A stretch of DNA of 64,000 nt from Brasenia schreberi (Eukaryota; Streptophyta; Magnoliopsida; Nymphaeales; Cabombaceae): contig JAYKKT010000059.1 of assembly GCA_036023115.1 (NCBI GenBank), forward strand, positions 2,198,501 to 2,262,500, given 5' to 3'. The notes below the pieces were generated by a model. That model was not told the DNA's origin. It saw only the letters and a list, made by a program, of their open reading frames with translations, and did no database searches. Position numbers and translations under genes: made by a program. How positions within the stretch are numbered: position 1 is the stretch's first letter; every line of letters starts with the position of its first letter. Positions 48,647 through 60,060 of this stretch are shown here, piece after piece.

Positions 48647-49845
48647 ACAACAACAACAACTAAGCCTTTTTCCATACTAGATGGGGCCGACTACATGGAT
48701 TCTTTGTTTCCTCATAGCTCTATCATGTACCATGCTAGTTTTTTTCCAACACTTTTGTGGTCACCCTCTTTCTCTTTTAACATTTTTACAATTTAATTTT
48801 TTATATCTTCTTATGGGAGCATCATTTGGTCGTCTTTCTATATGTTTAAACCATCTTAAACGGTTTTCTTCATTTTATCCTCTATTGGTGCTACCCCAAT
48901 TGGTTTATAATAACCTCATTATGTATACGGTATTTTCTTGTGTGGCCACTCATCCGTTTAATTGTTGTTTTATAATATTTATATTTTAAATTTAATGGTA
49001 TCTTCTTATCATGCAGAATACCTGATGCTCCTCTTCATTTTAACCAACTGACATTAATTATATAAGTAACATCTCCATCAATTTTTCATCACTTTGAAAA
49101 ATTAACCCTAGATATCTAAAACTTTCCTTATGAGGGATGCATTGTGTGTCAATCTTAATTTCTATGTCCTCAAAAGTACCAAAATGATCAATCTTACATT
49201 CCATATATTATGTCTTTGTTTTACTAAGTCATGAGCCTTTACTTTTTAATGTTTCTCTCTATAGTTCTAATTTTTTGTTAATTTTTTTCTTAGACTCATT
49301 CACTAACACAATATTATTTGCAAATAACATACACCAAGGCACTTCATCTTAGAATATGTTTTGTTAACTCATCCAATATAAATAAATATGGACTTAAAGT
49401 TGATCCTTGATATAACTCAATATTAACTTCAAAAGAGTCGGTTATTTCTTCATGAGTCTTCATATAAGTTTTTGCATCATTGTGCATGTCTTTTATAAGA
49501 TTTATGTATGTCAATGGGATAACTCTCTTTTCCAAGGTTTTCCAAAGAATATCTCTTGACACCCTATCATAAGTCATTTCTAGATCAATAAATATCATAT
49601 GAATATTCTTATTTTTTACTTTAAAATGTTCTATAAGACATCTCAATAAGTGAATCACTTCAATAGTAGATCTATCGGGTATGAACCAGAATTGATTATC
49701 TATTGTACTTGATACTTGTCTTAACCTATGTTTGATGATTCTTTTTCATAATTTCATAGTATAACTTATTAACTTGATACCTCGATAATTCGAACAATTC
49801 TAAATATCTCCCTAATTCTTATATATGGGTATAAGTGTACTATCT
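48647..49845 (-). mobile_element. RTE-clade LINE, 5'-truncated (copy g)
   Basis: The (AAC)n tail complement and the GATGGGGCCGACTACATGG block are followed by decayed C-terminal reverse-transcriptase sequence. A 104-codon surviving frame (49344-49658) holds IHLLRCLIEHFKVKNKNIHM and YQGSTLSPYLF. It stops at a point equivalent to about 35190 of copy f. Confidence 0.85.
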
Positions 49846-50689
49846 CCCTAAAATGTCAATGTATGCACATGCACACACACACACATATATATATACACTA
49901 TATATATAGTGTAATATCTTTTGATGCATAATCCTTTACAAATATCTTTACTTTTCAATTTTTGATATCAATGTTAGAGATTTGAACTAAAAGTACTATT
50001 TTACTTTTGCATTTTGCATTGAATGTATTGCGTATATTAAATACAAAATAATTTAAATCTCTATTGTTGATCTCAAATATTAAACGACGAAAATTTTTAT
50101 ACAAGATTATACACCAAAAAAATATTATGTAGCTAAGACTCTCTATATATGAATTCCATAACTCGTTTAGTACATGCGGTCTTATATTTATCATTTTAGG
50201 TTGTATAAATTCAATGTAATTAAGCCTATGAAAAGAAACTCAATGTAATTGAACTTTGACAGATTCTTGATGGTAGCCAAAATCTACTAGAGCAACTCAC
50301 ATAACTCCTTGAAAACTTAAACCTTTTTAATAAAGAAAAAGAAAAGAAAAGACTAAACGCACCACAAAAGTTCTGACCCCTCTATTACTTTTTTTTGCCG
50401 TTTTAAAAGGGAGATAACGAAGTGGAGGGCGGAAAAAAAAATGGGTCACGAGAAAAAGGCGATGGCCCTAGCGAAATTTTTAAAAGCGTGGTCCATTAAT
50501 TGTCATTTTAAGAAATCCCCGTAATGGGAAGGAATTATGCGACCCTCCATCATGTGTGAGTTAATAACCCGCCCTCCCTTTCGTTGGTTGGGATGACGAG
50601 TCAAATAAATAAATAAATGAGTGACGTGAAAATAAATAAATAAAGATACAAGAGAAGTTCTCTCTTAATAATAATAATAATAATAAACA

Positions 50690-50830
50690 ACTAAGTCTTT
50701 TTCCGTATTAGATGAGTTCAGCTAGATTTATAACTAACTTCATCCCTATAAGAGAGAGTGAATGACAACACATGTAAAACTTTGTCGGATTTATTTACAT
50801 GTTCTAGATGATGATAACAACAACAACAAT
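50690..50830 (-). mobile_element. Rearranged RTE LINE scrap (copy h)
   Basis: AACAACTAAGTCTTTTTCC followed by GTATTAGATGAGTTCAGCTA is the minus-strand 3' end. About 60 bases on, GTAAAACTTTGTCGGATTTA matches the RTE 5' UTR but in the plus sense. The two parts therefore face opposite ways. Confidence 0.5.
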
Positions 50831-51424
50831 AATAATAATAAAATAAGTAAAAGCAGAGACTACGGTTTTGGACCGCACCTTTGACAGAGTGGCTACGGGT
50901 TGATGAATTTAACTAATGACAAACTATGGGTGCTGATGATGTGTTTTAATTTGTGTTTATCTCTGTTCTAGTAAAAGGTAAACCAAGTCTTCTATTTTGT
51001 GCAGATGCAAACACGACTAATTTTTACTTGCATTCGCGTTAGTGTTTCATTGTTGTGTGATATAATGTCAAGAATGCATTTTGTTTGTCAATTGATGTTC
51101 CCCCCCAAAATCAGGCCAACCTGAAAAGGACCTGATTTTTTACTGTATTTTTCTTGTTTCTCTGCATGTTCGTGTCTGGGGTTTCATGTTGTCTTACGTC
51201 GTCAATCTTTGTCTTAATACAATCTTCGGGTTGGTTTGTGCTGCATATGCATGGAGGATTCTTTATCTGGACAGAGGCTGCAAAGTGAGCCGAATGACCC
51301 AAAGCTGAGCCTTTTTAGAACGTAGGTGTGTGAACCGCGGTCGGAGCGGAAGCCGGCATGCACAAGGCAAATAAGGTACCTAATTCATCTCACATGAATT
51401 ATCTGTGCGGCGCACGCGATAGGG

Positions 51425-51560
51425 CTCGTAAATAACTGAACACAAGCTGAACGAGTCAGTCCAAGCCAAGTCGAAGTGAACATGTTTTGTCGATGTTCGG
51501 CTCGTATAGCTTAACGACTCTGCCGTGTTCAATGTGTTTTGATCATTCACAAAAGAATGA
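51425..51560 (-). repeat. Interspersed repeat of unknown class (copy 3)
   Basis: On the minus strand, GTTAAGCTATACGAGCCGAA and the ACATG-rich segment after it weakly match the repeats at 7220 and 46440. Confidence 0.35.
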
Positions 51561-52049
51561 AGGGGCTTGTAGTGAGCCCAACTAGCGGACCACATGCGGC
51601 TGGGTTCATTTAGAAGCCCTACTAACTAAATGAGCTGGTACGAGCCAAAGTATAGTTAACATGCATAATTGATGCTGAGCTCTGTGAGCCAGATTGTGTT
51701 CGGCTGTCGCGACTCTAACCGAATCCAACTGGTTCATTGGGTTCGCACGTGATAACACAATGGGTCTCTCTTCTACGATGGAGCTTCCCACGTGCCAAAG
51801 AAAAATATCCTCTGGCGTTTGCATTTCGGTGTGATTCGGCCCGCGTTCCATTTCGCCCGTCCCTTCTCGGTTCCCTTCTTCCCCACTTTCTCACACCTTT
51901 TCCCTTCGACCAATAACATAATTTCGTTTAAAATTAAATAAAAATAAAAATTTCTTCACTTCCACCAGTCAGATAATAAAAAATAATTTCTTTTTGAAAT
52001 TCTTACTGAACAGAACGCATTCTTTCTTTTTTAATAATAATTCTTTGAC

Positions 52050-52211
52050 TCACGCGGACAGAGAAAGAGGAAGACGAAGAAATCCTTCCTTCATCCGTCC
52101 TCTCTCTCTCTCTCACACTCACACAGGTGGAATTGAGAGTGCGTTTGTGTGGGCAGACAAAAGAGTGAAAGAAACACAGAGAACTTCTCGTTCTCCTCAT
52201 CTTTCCTTAAG
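52050..52211 (+). promoter_or_regulatory. Probable 5' UTR exon of the CCCH zinc finger gene
   Basis: It ends at a good donor, TTAAG|GTATGCC. The matching acceptor TTTGTCATGCAG is at 52661-52672, giving a 461-bp leader intron. A (TC)n/(CA)n tract lies at about 52099-52126. The 5' boundary is a guess. Confidence 0.5.
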
Positions 52212-52729
52212 GTATGCCAACTATTTTTCTCTGTTAAAATCTATGATTCTCTCCTTTTATGGACACCCACCGACTGTTTTTTGGTAAAAATTTATGGGTG
52301 TTCTATTACATGAATCATGGTGCATGATAGGTTTTCTTTATTTAGTTCTTTTTGGTTCTATACAAGTAAAGTGTGTAATGGCGGAGTGATGTGGTTGCTT
52401 GTTCTAGTGGCTTTTGGATAAGACTAAGCTGTGGCTGTGTTCTTTGCAGCTGTGTGTGTGCGCGCGCGTTTGTTGCGGATTAGGTGCAGGAACCGACTTA
52501 ATTTCCCGTTTTTATATATTGGTACTCTTACCATCGCGTTTCGTTCATTCTCACCTTTATTGAATCCTTGTTGTCTAATTTGATATTTGGAGACAAAGTA
52601 AAGGAAAGAAATAAGGTTGATGGTTGGTGGTTGATCTGAATAGAAGAAACTCGAATTGTTTTTGTCATGCAGGGAAGGATTGGCCATTGCGGAGGGCCAG
52701 AGTGTGTGAAGAAACAGGGTGTTAGTAGG

Positions 52730-54649
52730 ATGGAAGACGAAGGTTTCGGGTTTTTGGGTGACCGGTCGGAGAAATTCTCCGGCAAGACGGGGGCTTGCTC
52801 GGCACTCCTGGATCTCGCAGCCTCCGACGACCTGATTGGCTTTAAGCAGGCCGTGGAAGAGGACGGCTCCACCATCGATGAGGCCGGACTCTGGTATAGC
52901 CGGAGCTCCGGCGGAAAGATGGGCTCTTTTCAGAGGACGCCGTTGATGATCGCCGCGCTCTTCGGCAGCACGGACGTTCTGAAGTACATCATCTCGACCT
53001 ATTCCACCTGCGGAATGGACGTCAATTATGCTTCTCCCTCCGATGGTGCCACCGCGCTCCACTGTGCCGCCGCCACCGGCTCATCGGTGGCTGTGGAGGT
53101 GGTGAAGCTTCTGATCGAGGCGTCAGCGAACCTTAATTTTGTTGATGCTGCCGGAAACCGGCCTGGGGACCTGATAATAGTCTCTTCTCTACTGCTCTCT
53201 GATGCTATGGATGAATTGAAATCCTTGCTGAACGTTACTGGTGACGGAAAGTCTTCGCCGGTCGGTCGGACACCGAAATCGGGCATTGAGAGGAAGGAAT
53301 ATACCGTCGATCCGTCATTGCCTGATATTAAGAATGGGATATATAGCACGGATGAATTCAGGATGTATGTCTTGAAGGTGAAACCATGCTCAAGGGCGTA
53401 CTCTCACGATTGGACAGAGTGCCCCTTTGCACATCCCGGCGAGAACGCCCGCCGGAGGGATCCCCGGAAGTACCACTATAGCTGTGTTCCTTGCCCTGAC
53501 TTCAGGAAGGGTGATTGTCGCCGAGGCGATGCGTGTGAGTATGCTCACGGCGTGTTTGAGTGTTGGCTCCATCCTGCTCAGTACAGAACCAGGCTGTGTA
53601 AGGATGAGACCAATTGCGCCCGGCGTGTTTGCTTTTTCGCCCATAAACCCGAAGAGCTCCGCTCACTCTATCCCTCCATGGGCTCGGCCATTGCTTCTCC
53701 GAGGTCGATGGGTCTAGACTCGGTGGTCTTAAGCCCATTAGCACTGAATTCGCCTTCTGTTCTGATGGGTACATCACCATTGTCGCCAGCTGTTGGTGCT
53801 GGATGGCAATTAGGCAGTGCTCGTGGTCTGCAGGGAAGCAGGCTGAGGGCTGCACTTAGTGCCCGCAATCTGACTCTTGAGGACCTTGCGGAATTAGAGG
53901 GTCGACAGCAGCTTCTCGATGATCTCGCTGCTCTTGCTTCTGCTTCCTCAGCCACTGCTCTTTCTGCTGTCGGAAAATTCAGGAACATACACGCATCTGG
54001 TACACAATCTGCTAATATTGAAGACGTGCTTGTTGCTGATTTGCTCTCCCAAATGGGGCTTGCAGATTCTACTGGCTTTGACCACAATTCAGTCATGTCG
54101 GCCAAGACAGCAGCAGCAGCTATAGCTCAAATGCAATCAGCTGTGCTCCCAAGCCTGAACTATGGCGTTCCTTCTCCTGTGAGAGCATCGTCCCCGCATT
54201 TAGGCATCAACCTCGTTAATGTATCTTCTTCTCCCATGATGTCCCCTGCATTCATGAATTCATCAAGATCTGCTGCATTTGCGAGACGCAGCCAGAGCTT
54301 CTGCAACGGAGGGGTGATCGGGCTAAGCTCGCCAACCTCGGTGTCTAAGCTGTCTGGTTGGAGCTCCCCTAGTGGAAAGCTTGATTGGGTTATTCAGGGA
54401 GAGGAGCTTAACAAACTGAGGAAGTCTGCCTCTTTTGGCATCCGCAGCAGTGGCCCAACGACTATCGGCAGGGAATCGATGGCAGACGAGCTGGATGTAT
54501 CTTGGGTGCAGTCCTTGGTGAAGGAAGGCCCTGTTAGTCATGGGCTCGAGGGAGTAAACCAAGATGGTCAACAAGGGTCTGCGGCACCGCCTGGTTTTGC
54601 GCCTTGGGTGGATCAATTGTACATGGAGCCCGAGCAAATGGTGGCTTAA
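52730..54649 (+). CDS. Ankyrin-repeat, arginine-rich tandem CCCH zinc finger protein (TZF7/TZF8, C3H30-like)
   Basis: A 639-residue member of the plant RR-TZF family, whose members bind RNA or DNA, shuttle between nucleus and cytoplasmic granules, and act in stress responses. Two ankyrin repeats span about 70-150 (RTPLMIAALFGSTDVLKYII, TALHCAAATGSSVAVEVVKL). The Arg-rich segment (GENARRRDPRKYHYSC, about 240-252) precedes two fingers, C-x7-C-x5-C-x3-H, then 16 residues, then C-x5-C-x4-C-x3-H, the exact family spacing. A long Ser/Ala/Leu-rich tail ends WVDQLYMEPEQMVA, as in C3H30/C3H56. The ATG at 52667 overlaps the intron acceptor CATGCAG, so the start is taken at 52730. The coding region is in one exon and undamaged. 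Ankyrin repeats plus tail place it with TZF7/TZF8 more than with the shorter TZF10/11. Confidence 0.94.
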   Translation: MEDEGFGFLGDRSEKFSGKTGACSALLDLAASDDLIGFKQAVEEDGSTIDEAGLWYSRSSGGKMGSFQRTPLMIAALFGSTDVLKYIISTYSTCGMDVNYASPSDGATALHCAAATGSSVAVEVVKLLIEASANLNFVDAAGNRPGDLIIVSSLLLSDAMDELKSLLNVTGDGKSSPVGRTPKSGIERKEYTVDPSLPDIKNGIYSTDEFRMYVLKVKPCSRAYSHDWTECPFAHPGENARRRDPRKYHYSCVPCPDFRKGDCRRGDACEYAHGVFECWLHPAQYRTRLCKDETNCARRVCFFAHKPEELRSLYPSMGSAIASPRSMGLDSVVLSPLALNSPSVLMGTSPLSPAVGAGWQLGSARGLQGSRLRAALSARNLTLEDLAELEGRQQLLDDLAALASASSATALSAVGKFRNIHASGTQSANIEDVLVADLLSQMGLADSTGFDHNSVMSAKTAAAAIAQMQSAVLPSLNYGVPSPVRASSPHLGINLVNVSSSPMMSPAFMNSSRSAAFARRSQSFCNGGVIGLSSPTSVSKLSGWSSPSGKLDWVIQGEELNKLRKSASFGIRSSGPTTIGRESMADELDVSWVQSLVKEGPVSHGLEGVNQDGQQGSAAPPGFAPWVDQLYMEPEQMVA

Positions 54650-55554
54650 ACAAGCCGTCCAGGACTCCTTTCTATCCACATTCTTTCAATCAATTTGTTG
54701 ATTTCTTAGTTGCATGTATTCATTACGTTGGTAACATCACTGGTACTGAAGCAAACCTTCACATGGGAGGAGGAAGACGATGAACCTTTTGTCACAATAA
54801 ATTTTCTATAATTTTCTTTTTGTTAGATTTAAAGTATCCTTTTATAATCTTCTTCCTGGGGGACTTGATTTCATACAATAGACTGCTAATGAACAGATTG
54901 TAGCCAAGTAGTAGATAAGGGTTTTCTGCTACTACTGTGAACAATACATGTAACAACTGTATACATTTGATAGTTCAATCTTTTACATTGAATTTGTTCT
55001 ATATTGGTTGGTGCGCGATTGCTCTTTAGTTGGATGGATACTTCTATTTGGATGCTGCATCCATGTTCCACTCTCCACAACCGCAGTTTCGTATTAGTGT
55101 GTGTGATAGTCGAAAAGACACGGTTCCGTGTCAGCTGTAATAATTAATTATTTAATTATTTTAAAAATAAAATTTCTAGCTTGAAGATGATTTAGTGTTA
55201 GGCCTAAGAGGCAATTCATGGAATAATAATATCTTAATACTTTATCAGTGAATAATATCTAGTTTCTTTTGGTTCCATAAGATATTATGAAAACCATATC
55301 TTACCTATCTCTATTAATGCCTATCTATTATTTTTTTGGGTGAGAGCCTAATTTTAAAAAGATTAAGGTTTGAAAAAAGGACAAAAGATAAGTCTAATAT
55401 CTCCGAAAAGCATGTGGTGGGTAGTGTCATTGGTGGGAAGGATCCAATCACCACATATATATTGTCATGTCTCCGCAATCATGGTTTTAAAGTTGTATTA
55501 TGTGAAGCCTTTACACTGTCGTGAATCAAAAGTAAAAGTTAATCTTTATTCTAT
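54650..55554. other. 3' flank of the zinc finger gene and spacer
   Basis: It probably includes the 3' UTR (AATAAA at about 54797). Nothing else is recognisable. Confidence 0.5.
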
Positions 55555-55793
55555 GTTTAAGTGGCTCCTGAGAGAAAATTATTTAAAATGGTTTAGACGA
55601 TTAAAAGAAGTTTCGGTTAGAAGTACGAAAAACTATGTAAAAATATTAAAAGATTGACTATAAAATGTTGAAAAAAATAATGAAAATTCATCTAGCTTGT
55701 TGAGTTGACTGCTAACATTGTAGCTGATCAAGTTTTATGAAAATAAAAAATCCATATAACCGACCCATTGAGAAAAAGGGTTAGTTGTTGTGC
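55555..55793 (+). mobile_element. RTE-clade LINE 3' end (copy i)
   Basis: A plus-strand fragment encoding LLRENYLKWF..RRLKEVSVRS, which aligns with the RTE C-terminus (LRWFGHIVRRSKEEPI). It then runs through TAACATTGTAGCTGATCAAG to a decayed terminus, TTAGTTGTTGTGC. Confidence 0.7.
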
Positions 55794-55854
55794 TTTACTA
55801 TATTACCATACTATCATTTAGCTTTCTAATTTTCTTTTTTACAACGGAAAGGGC

Positions 55855-55930
55855 TAAAGCCAGGTGCATGAAACTCATGACCTTCAACTTAAGGGTCGAC
55901 TCCTTATGCAGGTGAGCTGTAACACTTCCA
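55855..55930 (-). mobile_element. tRNA-derived SINE (family 1, copy 4, decayed)
   Basis: On the minus strand: TTAAGTTGAAGGTCATGAGT, then TTCATGCACCTGG, matching 47420-47470. The B box is damaged. Confidence 0.45.
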
Positions 55931-56500
55931 ATGTAACCTTGGAAAAGGTAAGACAATTTTTTATTATTGCCTATAAATTAAGTGTTCATCCAACTTAAAC
56001 GAAGTTCTATCGGGGATTTTATGTGGTTTTATTCAAATCATGCTATCTATTCAAAATATTTTTCATGGCCTTGCTGCGTCGTTTTCGTGGCAGGATTTAT
56101 TTGACCTTTGTGCCCTAGAAACCGGATGTCATGTGGGTGGAGCCTTGCCTTGAAGATTTGCAACAGCTTACTTCTTCATCATGAATGAACATACGTATAT
56201 ATATATTTACTTGCCTCTTTATCCTAAATGAACACATGTATATATATAAGGAGAGAGAACATGAATCCGCACTCCCACCTGTGTCCAAACATTCTTATGA
56301 TTTCAACCATTCGATAAATTAAAAAGTAAAAATTATTATTATATTTTTGTGTGGATGCATTAAATAAACGTGATACTTTTATCTTTTTACTTTAAAGATC
56401 TCAACTGTTAATTTTAGAGATCAATTAGTTTAAGACCTTTGAGTATGATTATGCACGGACCAAGCTCTCTCTCTCTTTCTCTTTATATATGTATATATAT

Positions 56501-56657
56501 AAAGAGCATGCATTGTCTTTTGAATTTAAATTTTAATTATCCATCCAATATATATATAACTTAGTTAGGTGCTAGTAAGTCTCAATTATTTATTTTGGAT
56601 GGATTGATGGATAATTAAAATTTAAATTCAAAAGACAAAAGACAATGCATGCTCTTT
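56501..56657. repeat. 157-bp foldback element (MITE-like)
   Basis: The left arm AAAGAGCATGCATTGTCTTT continues to ATTATCCATCCAA (48 bases). It is the reverse complement of the right arm at 56595-56657, apart from two short local duplications in the right arm. A 46-base loop separates them. No clear target duplication is seen. Confidence 0.8.
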
Positions 56658-56744
56658 ACTTTTTCAATTCAAATTTCAACCTTAAATTTCTTTGAATATG
56701 CTAGCATAATCAGTCTCCTTATTTCTACAGAAACTCGAATCTCC

Positions 56745-57970
56745 TTTACAACTTATTTTACAAATCTACATCTTAATCTATCATTTTGATTGTAGAACAC
56801 CCTCTCTTACCTTTTATCTTCTCCATTTGGTGAATTCTCTCTCCTGCTCCTGCAATGTTTCCTTGGATATACTGACGCGGGAAGAAACTTGCTTGGTTTG
56901 GAGCTATATATCTTGGTAGTAGACATTTCAACACCTCATCGAGTATATTACTTTTCGAAATAAGGATCACCGGGTACTATTAGCATTATTGAGCAGCTCT
57001 TCAAATTTAAAATACTTTCTTCGCAAACTCACAAATCTATGAAGCAATCCGATCCTAGTTTTTATGATAAAATCCCCCGGAGAATACATCTTCTCCTGGA
57101 GATTTAGTTGCACCAATTCTGAAAAACAGCATTTTTAACTTCAACATCTGTAATTTCCGCTGCCGAACGATTCTGTAATACTTCTTCCTGAATTGTTGGA
57201 AACTTTACTCTTGATTCAATAACCCTGGTTTGTTATTATCCCGTGCATAGTTCCGTGTAAAACCGCAAGACTAACTGCATCAGGACTTCCTTATCATCAA
57301 TTCACTCATCAGCACTGTAATTCTGTTTTTCCTTCTCATTGTTGTTTTTAGATGGTAGTGCTTAGTTTTCCTTTTCCTGTCCCCCTCCATAATCAAATCT
57401 GTTCGAGCTTTTTGGAACCAAAGAATTTCCCCTTGTTCGAGGGCTTCCTCTACTTGTTCCTGTAAGCAAATTTCTAGCTCCAATGATCTCTTAGAATTTC
57501 TGTTTCAAGCTTGTAAAATCCGTTGTACAACTGTTATTCTTGCTATCTGCTGATTTTTTTTTGTGAAAAATATTTCCAAAGATCTATTTAATCCATGTCT
57601 ATAGCTCCTTATTGCATTTCCTGAAGGATCTCAATCGGGAATACCATCCAATTGCAATAATAGAGGGGGATGATCTGAGCAATTGAATCTAGGCAACACT
57701 TGGAAGAAAGCTTCCTCAAATTTTGACTGTCCACGAATCATTGCATGGTCTTTTATCCAATTTCTCAGGAACTCTAGCATAATTCCTTGAACAAGAGGAC
57801 TCTATCCAATTTCTCATAAACTCCATCATAATTCCATGAACAAGCTCCTCTCCAGGTAAATTTAAACTCAACTGAATAGACTTCAGTCAATCTGCAATTC
57901 TGAATTCTTTCATCGAATTCTCTGCTCCTCCAATCCGTTGGTTCTCCTTCCATTTTCTCCTCTATGTTCC
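56745..57970 (-). pseudogene. L1-type LINE ORF2 remnant, downstream segment
   Basis: Minus-strand frames give the last endonuclease part (VYSVEFKFTWRGACSW, YEKLDRVLLF), then QGEILWFQKARTDLIMEGDR and RRKNRITVLM. The reverse-transcriptase start (PNQASFFPRQYIQGNIAGAG, HQMEKIKGKRG) follows. This is the normal L1 ORF2 order. It breaks off before the polymerase catalytic YADD. RTE copy j separates it from its upstream segment. Confidence 0.8.
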
Positions 57971-59073
57971 TACAACAACAACAACACAACAACAACTAAG
58001 CCTTTTCCCATACTAGACGGGGTCGGCTACATGGATTCTTTATTTCCATAGATCCCTATCATGTGCCATGTTAGCAGTTAACTCACTATAAGCTAGATCA
58101 TTCTTTATTGTTTCTTTCCAACACTTTTGTGGTCGTCCTATACCTCTTTAAATACTTTCCAAATTTAGTTTTTCATACCTTCTTATAGGTTCTTCTTTTG
58201 ATCTTCTTACTATATGTCCAAACCATCTTAAATGATGTTCTCCCATTTTATCCTCTATTGGTGCCACTCCTAATTTGTTTCTAATAACCTCATGATGTAT
58301 ACGGTCTTTTCTTGTATGACCACTCATCCATCTTAACATCTTCATTTCTGTCACGGACATCTTTTGTACATGTTGATGAGTTGCCCAACACTCAGAACCA
58401 TAAAACATGGCAGGCCTAATTGCTGCTCTATAATATTTACCTTTTAACTTTAATGGTATCTTCTTATCACAAAGAATGCCTGATGCTCCTCTCCATTTTA
58501 ACCAACCAGCATTAATTCTATGCATAACATCTCCATCAATTCTTCCATCACTCTGAAAAATTGACCCTAGGTATTTAAAACTTTCCTTTTGGGTAACGCA
58601 ATGTGTGCCAATTTTAATTTCGATGTCCTCTGAAGTAACCAAATGATCAAACTTACATTCCATATATTCTGTCTTTGTTCTACTAAATCGGAGGCCTTTG
58701 CTTTCTAATGTTTCTCTCCAAAGTTCCAATTTTCTATTAACTTTTCCCTTAGACTCCTCCACTAATACAATGTCATCTGCAAATAACATACACCAAGGTA
58801 CTTCATCTTGAATATGTTTTGTTAACTCATCCATCACCATTACAAATAAGTATGAACTTAAAGTTGATCCTTGATGTAACCCGATATTAACTTCAAAGAA
58901 GTCTGTCATTCCTTCATGAGTCCTCACACATGTTTTTGCACCATCATACATGTCTCTTATAAGGCTAATGTATGACAATAGGATACCTCTTTTTTCCAAA
59001 GTCTATCATAACATGTGAAGGTCTTTCTTTTTTGCTCTAAAATGTTCCATAAGACGTCTCAAAAGGCGAATCG
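57971..59073 (-). mobile_element. RTE-clade LINE, 5'-truncated, best-preserved frame (copy j)
   Basis: A 1.1-kb copy inserted in the L1 element. The frame 58148-58999 is open for 283 residues and covers the reverse-transcriptase core and C-terminus: GLHQGSTLSSYLFVMVMDEL, CMLFADDIVLV with an intact ADD catalytic motif, [18 protein letters not shown], and [20 protein letters not shown]. The 3' terminus and a compound (GTT)n tail are present. The lack of the endonuclease and upstream polymerase makes it non-autonomous, but the open frame suggests a recent insertion. Confidence 0.9.
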
Positions 59074-60060
59074 CTTCATGTGATTGTTTGGACGTGCATA
59101 CACAGCTCAGTGGCTATTGAATTAAGGCCACACCGTAGCTCTCTTCATGTGATTGTTTGGACGTGCATACACAGCTCAGTATCCATTTGCATCTTCCTGA
59201 CTTAATTGTGGGTTTATTGCTTTCAGGTGCAGGGTGTTCTTTCTCCAGGCCACCAGATTCTCCCGGCTGTCAAACCCCAAATGCCTGACACAGTAGGCTG
59301 CATTTGGAGCATCTACTCTTGTTTCTAGCAAAAAGAACATTCCTTTTACAAACGGGATAAAGTGGCTGAACCTGCTCCCAGTAGACCGTTTCCTCTTGTG
59401 AGCTTTGGCCCTCCTAACGAATTGCCCGTCTCTTTCAGCACTTCCGGTTCCTCCTCTATTTGTGTTGAATTTGGTGGCCGCGTGCTCGAAGAAAGCTTCC
59501 ATGATTGTAGTTTTCTTCTTTCTTTCTGGCTTGATTCCTCGAAGCAGTAGTATCTTGGTTCTCCTTGTTCTTCCCTAGCTTAGTACCCTCTTGCTTCCCT
59601 TTGTGCTCCTTGTACGAGTTATTAAGTTGTTATGTGTATTCCTATCTAGCTCTTTTAGAGCCCTGTCTTGCTGCTTTAGTCTACTGAAACCCTTCTCCAT
59701 AGCCTGTGGTGATTCATTCTCCTTCCTGTAACAGTAACTCCTTTACTTCTCTTTTCCTTGGGGCTTTTATTAGCTGATGCTCCCTCCTCAACTCTCTCGT
59801 TAGTTGCTTTAAGAACCGTGAGATCATTAGTTGCAGATTTATTATTCTCTCCAAGCTGTACCTGTTCCAGGTTGTTACTCTCCACTAACCGTTCCAGTGA
59901 AGGAAATCTTGATCCCCCCAGATTTACTGTATCCCTGCGACACTCCATTACGCTTCCCTTCTTAAGATACTGTACATACCACCAGGGTTCGACGGATTTA
60001 AGATTTTTGACTCTGCATTTAATCTCCAAATGGCCCCTGTTGCGCTTGGAAGATTCGAAA
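59074..60060 (-). pseudogene. L1-type LINE remnant, upstream segment (ORF1 tail and endonuclease start)
   Basis: The frame 59676-60029 resembles the linker/tail of L1 ORF1 (Lys/Arg-rich GRRMNHHRLWRR). The frame 59176-59502 enters the endonuclease: KGMFFLLETRVDAPNAAYCV and HLGFDSREN, then AVYARPNNHMKRA. A 38-bp piece of that last segment is duplicated. It is collinear with the segment at 56745-57970 once copy j is removed, with some endonuclease sequence lost. Confidence 0.7.

Larger units (their letters stand above)
49846..52050. other. Spacer upstream of the CCCH zinc finger gene
   Basis: No gene is supported. It contains a rearranged RTE scrap, an (AAT)n tract at about 50669-50690, an (AAC)n/(AAT)n tract at about 50816-50840 and an unclassified repeat near 51425. 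The last few hundred bases should contain the promoter of the zinc finger gene. Confidence 0.5.

Noticed and set aside
52667..52729. Upstream ATG adding 21 residues to the CCCH zinc finger protein
   Set aside because: That ATG lies in the intron acceptor CATGCAG and would be spliced out. The first ATG after it, in the same frame, is at 52730.
56773..59502. Reverse-transcriptase frames as one LINE
   Set aside because: The outer frames are L1-type and the inner 58148-58999 frame is RTE-type with its own tail, so there are two nested elements.
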